Source: Dugong dugon
Lineage: Eukaryota > Chordata > Mammalia > Sirenia > Dugongidae
DNA length: 64,000 nucleotides
Assembly: GCA_030035585.1 (NCBI GenBank)
Contig: CM057465.1
Location: 4,067,501 to 4,131,500, forward strand
Direction of reading: 5' to 3'
Shown here: positions 32,301-40,176 of the stretch, in pieces
Numbering within the stretch: position 1 is the first letter of the stretch
Layout: every line of letters begins with the position of its first letter
Made by a program: the position numbers and the translations under genes
Notes under the pieces: generated by a model
Seen by the model: the letters and a program-made list of their open reading frames with translations, nothing else
Told to the model about the DNA's origin: nothing
Database searches by the model: none

Positions 32301-32338
32301 TTCCCAGCATAGTAGACCATATGATTGTCTGATTCAAA
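29332..32338 (-). mobile_element. RTE (BovB-like) LINE, ~2.7 kb, with nested L1 fragment
   Basis: Minus-strand RTE running from within the endonuclease region (GGTCTACTATGCTGGGAATG near 32320) to the 3' tail at 29332. Reverse-transcriptase marks: a palm segment with NKAPGTDGIPVEMFQ (30935-31216), AGFRRGCG and CFIDYAKEF (30362-30595) and the YADD site (complement at 30098-30109). The single RTE ORF normally encodes AP-like endonuclease plus RT. Here it is broken by many stops and by an L1 insertion at 30647-30963. 5' truncated. A pseudogene of a BovB-like element. Confidence 0.93.
30647..30963 (-). mobile_element. L1 3'UTR fragment nested in the RTE
   Basis: Minus strand reads GTGCCCCCAGACACCCTTTA ... 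GGACAAGGACTAGAAGGAAG ... CAATAAAAAAAG, the 3' end of an L1 related to, but older or different from, the intact copy. CTTTCTTTGG is duplicated exactly at 30637-30646 and 30964-30973 (10-bp TSD). Removing it rejoins the RTE reading frame region (PKK|DDV... ). Confidence 0.93.
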
Positions 32339-32870
32339 ATGCATTGGGAAAATCTGCTGCAAAAGACCTCTTTAAAGTGCTGAAAAGCAAAGATATCACT
32401 TTGAGGACTAAGGTGCATCTGACCTAAGCCATGATATTTTCAATTGCCTCATATGCACGCAAAAGCTGGAAAATGAATAAGGAAGAACGAAGAATTGATA
32501 CCTTTGAATTATAGTGTTGGCAAGGAATATTGAATATACCATGGACTGCCATAAGAATGAACAAATCTGTCTTGGAAGAAGTACAGCCAGAGGGTTCCTT
32601 AGAAGTGAGGATGGCAAGACTTCATCTCACCTACTGTGGACATATTATCAGGAGGGACCAGTCCCTGGAGAAGGACATCATACCGGTAAGGTAGAGGGTC
32701 AAAGAAAAAGAGAAAGGCCCTCAATGAGGTGGATTTACACAGTGGCTACAACAATGGGATCAAACATAGCAATGATTGTGAGGATGGTACAGTACACAGC
32801 AACATTTCCTTCTGTTGTGCATGTGATGGCTACAAGTCAGAAATGACTCTATAACACCTAACTAACTAAT
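32339..32870 (+). mobile_element. RTE LINE, 3' fragment, head to head with the previous RTE
   Basis: Plus-strand RTE 3' end: GGGAAAATCTGCTGCAAAAG through GATGGCTACAAGTCAGAAAT and CACCTAACTAACTAA. It contains an open 110-aa segment (32514-32846) that is a decayed C-terminal ORF piece. Confidence 0.9.
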
Positions 32871-33385
32871 CTAAAATTCTTCGTGTTCTGAAAATTGCTA
32901 CTGTACTTTGGAAAGAGAAATTGTTATCTAGTCAATAGCCATTCTCAAACGTATTATAAAATGACTGCATGGGTGAGGAACTCCTGTTGTCTAGCTGATA
33001 CCCCACCTTTCCATACACCCCATGTCACTCAACTCAAAGTGTTTGGAGTTGTTCAGAAGCTCAGAACTGCAACCCTAAGTGAGGTGATTGTCCCATGAGG
33101 CCACTCATGCTGTCCACTTCCTGGCCTGGTAACTACCTGACTGGGCTTCTGCAGAGTCTGAAATGCTCCTGGGAAGAAGAAGGCTTCGAAGATCCTGACG
33201 AAATGAGTACTACCACAGGTCTGGTGTTTGGAATCACTACAGAAGCAAGAGCGACCAGCGTTACTCAGCACCTTTTGGTCTGACTGAGGACCAGATTTGA
33301 GAAGATGTTCTCTATCATTCCTTTGTTGTCAGCAACCATCACCCTTCACCAGAACGTCCTTTGTGGATCTCTCTCCCAGGGCTTA
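32871..33385. other. No gene seen; unique sequence
   Basis: No recognised exon. 33372 onward merges into LTR-like text. Confidence 0.45.
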
Positions 33386-34226
33386 CAACAAAGGCCACAA
33401 GCTGGGGGGCTCAGAACAACAGAAATTGATTCTCTCACAGTTCTGGAGGCCAGAACTCTGAAACTGGGATGTCAACAGGGCTCTAGGGGAGGATCCTTCC
33501 TTGTCTCTTCCAGCTTCTGGTGGCCTCAGGTGTTCCTTGGGCTGTGGGAATGTCACTCCCATCTCTGTGTCCATCCTTACATGACATCTTCCCTCTGTGT
33601 GTCTCTCTTCTTTTCTTATAAGGACACCAGTCATTGGATGTAGGGCTCACACTGTGCCAGTATGACTGTCGTAGTTTCCTAAGGCTGCTGTAACACAGAT
33701 ACCCAAGTGAGTGGCTTGAAAGAAGAGAAATTTATTTTCTCACAGTTCAGGAGGCTAGAAATCCAAATCAGGGTGTGGGCTCCAGGGGAGGGCTCTCTCT
33801 TTCTCTGCTGGCTCTGGGAGAAGGTCCTTGTTTCAGTTTCTGTAGCCTCAGTGTTCCCCAATTCCTTGGCAGTCTCCATGTGGCATCTACCCACCCCCCC
33901 GCCTTACCATTTATGCTTCCTTCTTTCTGTGTCTATGCTTCTCCTTATACCTCAGAAGTAATTAGGTTTATGACAAGTCTTACACTAATATAGCCTTATA
34001 AACATAAAAAGAAATCTTTATTTCTAGACAGGATTACATCCACAGGGATAGAGGTTAGGATTCCAACTCATATTTTGGGGGAGACACAATTCAGTCCATA
34101 GCAATGGCCTCATGTTAAGTTTGTTAATTACATCTGCAAAGACCTTATTTCCAAAGAAGGTCACATTCATAGGTACTGGGGGTTAGGATGTGGGCATGTC
34201 TTTTTGGGGGACACAACGCAACCCCC
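33386..34226 (-). mobile_element. Older LTR, split by a younger LTR
   Basis: Minus-strand LTR arms 33386-33661 (ACAGAAATTGATTCTCTCAC, TCTTATAAGGACACCAGTCA) and 34109-34226 (GTTAATTACATCTGCAAAGA, GGTACTGGGGGTTAGGATGT). Joining them across 33662-34108 restores a normal MaLR-type order, so the intervening LTR is younger. Confidence 0.7.
33667..34103 (-). mobile_element. Solo LTR nested in another LTR
   Basis: 437-bp minus-strand LTR with TG...CA-type ends (TGTCGTAGTTTCC ... CAGTCCATAGCA). ATGAC (33662-33666) and ATGGC (34104-34108) are the likely 5-bp TSD with one mismatch. Same family as 53117-53626. Confidence 0.8.
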
Positions 34227-34694
34227 AAGGGTTACGGATATTTCGTTTGTGCATGGTATAGTTATGAGACCATTTCTCTGTGGCTCTAAAGCAGTTGAGA
34301 ATGTCAGCGCACAGGAATTGAGGAATAAATCCTCTGCTCATTAAAGCTTTAATCCAACAATTTACATGATCGGGTGTCCCACACAGATGGGGACTGGTCT
34401 GCACACTCACCATACAGTCTGTGTGAGGGTCTGCCGAGCAGTATGTGTTGGCCACACAAGGACAAGGAAATGAACATATTGCAGTCCATATAAACAGTTT
34501 CTTTCTCATAACACAATTAGGGAAATGAGCCTGAAGCTGAATAATGAAGTAGACTTTTCATTACATCTAATTACATTCTTCTGTTGGAGACCGAGTAACA
34601 ACATGGAGGTAGGGTGGACTCGAATTAGTACTTGCCTACAACGCTGACAACTGACCCCTTTCTCTAACGTATGGAATGGTGATGGCCAGCAGTG
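34227..34694. other. No gene seen; repeat-poor sequence
   Basis: Repeat-free, with TTCATTACATCTAATTACATTC and ATTAAAGCTTTAATCC. A possible conserved noncoding stretch, unproven. Confidence 0.3.
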
Positions 34695-34696
34695 GG

Positions 34697-35317
34697 TGTC
34701 TCAATCTCCTACTGCTGCCATAACAGAAATAGCACAAGTGGGTGGCTTTAAGGAACAGACATTTCTTTTCTCACAATTTAGGAGACTAGAAGTCCAAATT
34801 CAGGGCGCCGGCTCTAGGGGAAGGCTTTTTCTCTCTGTTGGCTCTGGGGAAAGGTTCGTGTCTTTTCTCTGTTCCTTAGTTCCTTGTCGATCTTCAGGTG
34901 GCATCAATCTTCCCCCATCGGTGCTTGCTTGCTTCTGTGCCGTTGTTGTTGTTAGGTGCCTCCGACTCATAGCAACCCCACGTGACATAGTAGAACTGCC
35001 CCATAGGGTTCCCAAGGCCGTAGTCTTTATAGGAGCATATCACCAGGCCTTTTCTCCTGTGGAGCCGCTGGTGAGCGAACTGCCAACCTTTTGGTTAGCA
35101 GCTGAGCACTTAACCATTGTGCCACCAGGGCTCCTCTTCTGTCCCTAATTACTCCTTTTATATTTGAAAAGTGATTGGCTTAAGACAAACCTTACACTGG
35201 TATGGCCTCATTAACATAACAAAGAAAACCCTATTCCTAAATGAAATTACATCCACAGGTATAGGGGTTAGGATTTACAACGCATATTTTGGGGGGACAT
35301 GATTCTGTCCATACCGG
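34697..35317 (-). mobile_element. MaLR-like LTR split by an AfroSINE
   Basis: Minus-strand LTR: CTACTGCTGCCATAACAGAA, CTTTTCTCACAATTTAGGAG, then after the insertion TATTTGAAAAGTGATTGGCT, ATTACATCCACAGGTATAGG and TTTTGGGGGGACATGATTC. Confidence 0.75.
34941..35135 (-). mobile_element. AfroSINE nested in LTR, with short TSD
   Basis: Minus-strand long-form copy from CGTTGTTGTTGTTAGGTGCC to GCCACCAGGGCTCC. CTTCTGT at 34932-34938 and 35136-35142 is the probable TSD, so the SINE is younger than the LTR. Confidence 0.92.
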
Positions 35318-35735
35318 TAAGGAACAGACTCGGGGCCAAGTGTGGTGAAGGGAGGAAGTGGAGGAAACCTGGCAGGTGGCGCACAGTGCTGGCTGGAATG
35401 CAGAGGCCAGGGCTAGCCGAAGGCACACTCCCTTCTTGGTTTCTCTTAATCCCTTCTAGAGGCATTCGTAGGCCAGGCACAGCCCAACACTCAAAGGCAG
35501 TGCTTCAGGAAGGGAACCCCTCTGCTCATCCACCCCTTATTAGAGCTGGCCAGGGTGGACTTTGCAGAGCACAAGGGTGGCCTTGCTATGTAGACAAACA
35601 CCTGCATCTAGACACCCACCACCCAGAGGCTGTGCCCCAGCAGTGCCTATAGATCTTCAGGGAAATTGAGAATGTGGGCAGCTCCCTCACTGAGGGAGAA
35701 GGGGCCTCTGGTTCCAGCTGGCTTGCAATCAAGTG
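35318..35735. other. No gene seen; unique sequence
   Basis: No recognised exon or repeat. Confidence 0.45.
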
Positions 35736-35840
35736 GTATGGATTGAATTGTGTCCCCAAAATATGTGTTGGAATCCAAACCCTTATATCTGTGGATGTGG
35801 TCCTGTTTGCAAATAGGGTTTTCTTTGTTATGTTAATTAA
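35736..35840 (+). mobile_element. 5' part of a MaLR-like LTR
   Basis: TGGTATGGATTGAATTGTGT, GTTGGAATCCAAACCC and a TTTGCAAATAGGGTTTTC block, i.e. the start of the LTR type seen at 1223 and 25473. Broken by an RTE fragment. Confidence 0.65.
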
Positions 35841-36152
35841 ATCTTTCAAATTTGTTTTGGAAGAAGTACAGCCAGAATGCTCATTAGAAGCAATGCCAAG
35901 ACTTCATCTCACATACTTTGGGCATGCTATCAGGACAGATCAGTCCCTGGAGAAGGACTTCATGCTTGGTAAAATAGAGGGTCAGCAGAAAAGAAGAAGA
36001 CCTTCAACACGATGAATTGACACAGTGGCTGCAACAATGGGGTCAAACATAACAACAATTGTGAGCATTGCACAAGACTAGGCAATGTTTCATTCTGTTG
36101 TACATAGGGTCTCTGTGAGTCAGAGCTGACTCAGTGGTACCTAACAACAACA
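35841..36152 (+). mobile_element. RTE LINE, 3' fragment
   Basis: Plus-strand copy from TTTGTTTTGGAAGAAGTACA to GTCAGAGCTGACTCAGTGGT and CCTAACAACAACAAG. The ORF remnant is open to about 36015. Confidence 0.88.
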
Positions 36153-36708
36153 AGCATGGTGGGTCCTAAATCTAACCACGTTTGAGCTGGAGGAGACCAG
36201 GCTGAAAGCAGATATCTGGTTAGGAAAACATGGCCACAGTCTGGGTGAGAGATGTGGGAATCTTGAACGGCAATGGGGCCAACCAGAGAGAGATCCTAGC
36301 TTGGTGGTTTAGGCTAGGTCTTCCTTATGTCTACCTGTTCTCTGTGTCCTGCTCAAGTCATGCCTGGGGGCACTGATGAAGAAATGCACCTGACCCAGGT
36401 GGGCCCAGCTGGCATTGCCACCCCAGGGCCTGAACTGCACTGAGCCTTTCTCCCAGGCATTCCAGCACCTTCCCATGCTGGCCCCGCTGCCAGCCTCCCC
36501 TCATTGCCTCCTGCTTTTCAAAGAGCCATCTGTTGGCGGCTGTGTGTTGGACAGTTGTTGTGTGTTCACCCCGGAGCAAGTGCAACTTCAAGGAGAGTGA
36601 AATAATTGCTCGATGTAGCATCTGTCACGTTATTTATTTTTATGATGTGCTTTTGATGGAAGGCATCATCTCCACGCATGTTACTGACGGCCTGTGTGAA
36701 TTTGCATT
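36153..36708. other. Unique sequence, possible conserved block, insertion site of the intact L1
   Basis: 36590-36708 is repeat-free and AT-rich (GAAATAATTGCTCGATG, GTTATTTATTTTTATGATG) and ends with an octamer-like ATTTGCAT at 36700-36707, right beside the L1 TSD. No exon seen. Confidence 0.3.
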
Positions 36709-36854
36709 AAAAATATCTGGAGAGTAGAGGGGCAAGATGGCGCTCTAGGCAGAAACACCACGCCGTCCCTCCACAGCAAAGATCCGAAAAACTAAGCCTA
36801 ACAGAGAATCAACAATCCTGAAACCCTAGAACACCAAATGAAGAGATAAAGAAC

Positions 36855-37451
36855 TCAGCCAAACACCAAACGGAGTGAGAATACTAAAAGAGAACGGAGA
36901 GCGAGGAGAGACTCAGGCAGAGATTCCTTACCAGCTAACGCAGCGCGGATCCACCATCTTGGATTCCTATCGGAGACCAGCAAACGGGAGAGCAGCCTTG
37001 CAGAGCATCTGGTCGGAGACAGAACGACCGGTAAACTGCGGTGCGTGCTCTCCCACCACCCACCCCTCTCCGCCTCAGCTGGGGATCCCCTGCTTTCCGT
37101 GGCCAGGGTCTCTGGGCTGGGGGGCGCCGGTGCTTGGATTCCGCGCGCCTGGGCTGGCGGCTTTCTGGGAGCCGTTTGCTGGCAGCTAGCGAACCTTTCT
37201 CTGCCGCCTCCCCCTCCTTTTCCCTGGGTGCCTGGTTCCAAGTGCCGTCTCTGCTCTCTCCTGCGGGGCTGTAGGGCTGCGTGCGGGCGTGTGGCTGTTT
37301 CTGGGTCTGGACTCCCGCGTGGGTGGGATCCCGGGGCCTTTGTTCGTTCGCCCCTCTGCTTTCCGTGGCCGGGGTCCCTGGGCGGGGGGGCGCCGGTGCT
37401 TGGGTTCCGCGCGCCCGGGCTGGGGGCTTTCTGGGAGCCGTTTGCTGGCAC
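36855..37451 (-). other. Antisense open reading frame across L1 monomers (198 aa)
   Basis: An ATG-initiated minus-strand frame that starts in monomer DNA and ends at a stop 131 bp inside the L1 5' end. Overlapping minus-strand frames of 260 aa (36935-37717) and 303 aa (37186-38097) run through the other monomers; because 266 is not a multiple of 3, successive monomers shift frame. The product is Arg/Pro/Gly-rich with a distinct C-terminal tail (RSLPVVLSPT ... SLRLVFG). The minus-strand L1 has a 270-aa frame (13359-14171) with the same tail and the same stop. Placement recalls antisense ORF0 of primate L1, but GC-rich DNA makes long frames by chance. No evidence of translation. Confidence 0.35.
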
Positions 37452-37888
37452 CTAGCGGACCTTTTTCTGCCGCCTCCCCGTCCTTTTGCCTGGGTGCCTG
37501 GGTCCGGGTGCTGTCTCTGCTCTCTCCTGCGGGGCTGTGGAGCTGCGTGCGGGCGTGTGGCTGTTTCTGGGTCTGGGCTCCCGTGTGGGTGGGATCCCAG
37601 GGCCTTTGTTTGTTCACCCCTCTGCTTTCCGTGGCCGGGGTCCCTGGGCGGGGGGGCGCCGGTGCTTGGGTTCCGCGCGCCCGGGCTGGGGGCTTTCTGG
37701 GAGCCGTTTGCTGGCACCTAGCGGACCTGTTTCTGCCGCCTCCCCCTCCTTTTGCCTGGGTGCCTGGTTCCGAGGGCCGTCTCTGCTCTCTCCTGCGGGG
37801 CTGTAGGGCTGCGTTCGGGCGTGTGGCTGTTTCCAGGTCTGGGCTCCCGCGCGGGTGGGATCCTGGGGCCTTTGTTCGTTGGCCCCTC
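37091..37888 (+). repeat. Three tandem 266-bp promoter monomers
   Basis: Anchored on TGCTTTCCGTGGCC at 37091, 37357 and 37623, with the diverged TGCTTCCCATGGCC at 37889: exact 266-bp spacing. Each unit carries GTGCTTGGATTCCGCGCGCC-type text, CTTTCTGGGAGCCGTTTGCTG, CTCCTGCGGGGCTGT and GGTGGGATCC. A partial, more diverged unit follows (AATTCGCGCCCCTGAGTGGG). Confidence 0.96.
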
Positions 37889-38695
37889 TGCTTCCCATGG
37901 CCACGGTCACTTAACCCCGAGACTATCGGCTTCTTGGAATTCGCGCCCCTGAGTGGGGGCTCTCTGGGTCCCATTTGTAGGCACTGACTGCTGGTGTTGC
38001 CCTTTTTTTTTTTTTTTTTTTCCTCAATTTTATTTTTCTTCCTTTTTTGATTAGTTTTGTCATATTTTACCTCTTTTTCTCTTTTGTCTTTCTTCATTGC
38101 TTAATTTCTTGTCCCTCTATCTCTTCCTTCTCTTTCTGATCCCTGAATACCAGGCGATGTATGCCTCTGTACCTTCTGGCCAGGCTGAGCTGTGAAAATT
38201 GAGACCGACTCCCCCAGACCTCATAGCTGCATCGGTGCGATGCCTGGGAACTTTGCAGTTTTTTAACTTTTCTGATTTTCATTTGGTCATTCTTTCCTTT
38301 TCTTTCTCTTCCCCCTTCTGGTTTCCTCCATCCCATAGTCTCTCATCTGTACATTCCAACGACAAACTCCCCTAGCATTCTTTTATGTTTGTACGCTTTT
38401 TGCTCCTCCTCCTCTCTCCTCTCTCCCATATCCAGCTTAGCTTCACACATAACCATCTTCCCGCTGCACCCTACCTACCTGCACCGTGCACTAGACATCA
38501 CATCACCAAGCGGTGCAGGCACGCCCTATTGGAACCTGCCCAGCACTGACTACCGACCGTCCTGGTGGCTGCGGTGAGTGCCACAAGCAACCCATCCCAG
38601 TGGTTCCTCCTCAACTAGATCTGCCCAGCTGTACCACAAGAACAAAAAAAAAAAAAAAAAATCTACAATCAATAAACGAGAGAAATATCTACTGA

Positions 38696-39745
38696 ATGCC
38701 CCGAAAACAGCAAACAATATCAAAACATTTACAAAAACAAGACAAGATGGCTCCAATAGGCGTCCAAATTAAAACACCAGATAACTCTCCTGTGGAAGAA
38801 AATGCACTAGAAGTACCTGATACGGAACTCAAATCACTAATACTCGGAATTTTCCAAGAACTGAGGCAAAAAGCTGACAAACATGAGGAAAAAATAGACA
38901 AATTTATGGAAAATACAGAAAAAAAATTGGATGAATTCAGGAAGATGATGCAAGAACAAAATGCCAAAATAAATTCACAACTCGAAATTATACAAAAACA
39001 ACAATTAGAAATCCAAAAGATAAACAACAAGATTTCAGAAATGGACGGTGTCATAGAAGGGCTGAGAAGTAGATTTGAAACCATGGAAGACAGGATCAGT
39101 GGAACTGAAGACAAACACTTGGATACAACTCTGTTTCAGGAAAACTCAGAAAAAAGAACAAAGAAAAATGAAGAGACCCTGAGAGTTATGTGGGACACAA
39201 TTAAAAGCAAAAACTTACGAGTGATTGGCATACCAGAACAGGGGAAGAAAACAGAAAACACAGAGAGGATCATTGAGGAACTGCTGACAGAAAACTTTCC
39301 CAATATCATGAAAGATGAAAAGCTGGTCATCCAAGAAGCTCAACGAACCCCATATAGAATAGACCCCAAAAGAAAATCACCAAGACATATCATATTCACA
39401 CTCGCTAAAACTAAAGACAAACAAAGAATCCTGAGAGCAGCTCGGGAAAAACAAGAAGTCACATACAGAGGAGAAACAATAAGACTAAGCTCAGATTATT
39501 CAGCAGAAACCATGCAGGCAAGAAGGCAATGGGATGACATATATAAAATCTTGAAAGAAAAAAATTGTCAGCCAAGAATAATATATCCTGCAAAACTCTC
39601 ATTCAGATTTGATGGTGAAATTAGGTCATTTCCAGATAAACAGAAACTAAAGGAATATGCAAAAGTCAAACCAAACTTACAAGAATTATTAAAGGGAGTT
39701 CTTCGATCTGAGGACAAACAGCTTAAGCCCTCAGGCAGGACCTAG
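38696..39745 (+). CDS. L1 ORF1p, RNA-binding chaperone, intact
   Basis: 349 aa. ORF1p binds L1 RNA as a trimer, acts as nucleic-acid chaperone in the cytoplasmic ribonucleoprotein, and is required for L1 movement. Seen here: basic N-terminus (residues 1-30), coiled coil (about 45-165) with two RhxxxE trimer motifs, RFETME (126-131) and RISGTE (133-138), RRM-type domain from SKNLRVIGIPEQ (171-182), then the C-terminal domain with SPRHIIFTLAKTKDKQRIL (228-246), ETIRLSSDYSAETMQARRQW and FRFDGEIRSF. Length matches the family (human about 338 aa). The start ATG is preceded by CTACTGA and is the same in the other copy. The C-terminus is 13 residues longer than the 12589 copy because CGA replaces TGA. 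Confidence 0.96.
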   Translation: MPRKQQTISKHLQKQDKMAPIGVQIKTPDNSPVEENALEVPDTELKSLILGIFQELRQKADKHEEKIDKFMENTEKKLDEFRKMMQEQNAKINSQLEIIQKQQLEIQKINNKISEMDGVIEGLRSRFETMEDRISGTEDKHLDTTLFQENSEKRTKKNEETLRVMWDTIKSKNLRVIGIPEQGKKTENTERIIEELLTENFPNIMKDEKLVIQEAQRTPYRIDPKRKSPRHIIFTLAKTKDKQRILRAAREKQEVTYRGETIRLSSDYSAETMQARRQWDDIYKILKEKNCQPRIIYPAKLSFRFDGEIRSFPDKQKLKEYAKVKPNLQELLKGVLRSEDKQLKPSGRT

Positions 39746-40176
39746 GACCTAGGATGCAGGTTAACATGAACCAGATACCATTCTAGGAACTGAACTACAG
39801 ACGACTTTCCAAAAACAAAAGATATACAACAAGGAATCAGAGAAATCAATCAAAGGATGACAACAACATCAAAACAATGAAAGAGGGAACAAACGGCATA
39901 GGTATAGAACCTTCTAAAGGAGAAGAAGGCAAGGCGATACCAAGTAACGGTAGACTGCTTCAAAATTATAAAGGTAAGGGTAAAATTCATGGTAACCACA
40001 AAAAAAGTTAACAAACCAACTCATAAAAATAAAGACGAAAAACATAAAGTCTCAACAAAAACAAAACCTACAAAAACAAAAGAAATGAACACAATATCCA
40101 CAAACAAAAGGAACTCAGCACAAAAGAGTAAGAAGAACAAAGAAAACTTCAGCATCACAAAAAAAAGCACTACAAA
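39746..40176 (+). other. 431-bp ORF1-ORF2 spacer with A-rich small reading frame
   Basis: Much longer than the spacer of primate or rodent L1. A 63-codon lysine/threonine-rich frame (39989-40180) ends in TGA overlapping the ORF2 start as ATGA. The same frame is open in the other copy, but begins with GTG there instead of ATG. Between the two copies I count six amino-acid or start changes and one silent change, so there is no sign of protein-level constraint. Confidence 0.7.

Larger units (their letters stand above)
36724..38695 (+). promoter_or_regulatory. L1 5'UTR / internal promoter
   Basis: Begins GTAGAGGGGCAAGATGGCGC. The YY1-type core AAGATGGC at 36734-36741 sits where human L1 has its YY1 site, and a second, inverted one (CCATCTT) lies at 36954-36960. 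A CpG-dense block (36920-37900) holds the monomers, followed by a pyrimidine-rich segment with a T run near 38010, CTTTCTGATCCCTGAATACC, and an A run (38644-38660) just before ORF1. The promoter role is by analogy with other L1 5'UTRs. Confidence 0.85.

Noticed and set aside
29332-32870. A single twin-primed RTE insertion explaining both orientations
   Set aside because: The minus-strand part carries its own complete 3' end, which twin priming of the plus-strand element would not give; two insertions are simpler.
37289-37987. 232-aa plus-strand and other long frames in the L1 5'UTR
   Set aside because: Sense-strand frames through GC-rich monomers are not shared in a consistent way with the other L1; taken as chance.
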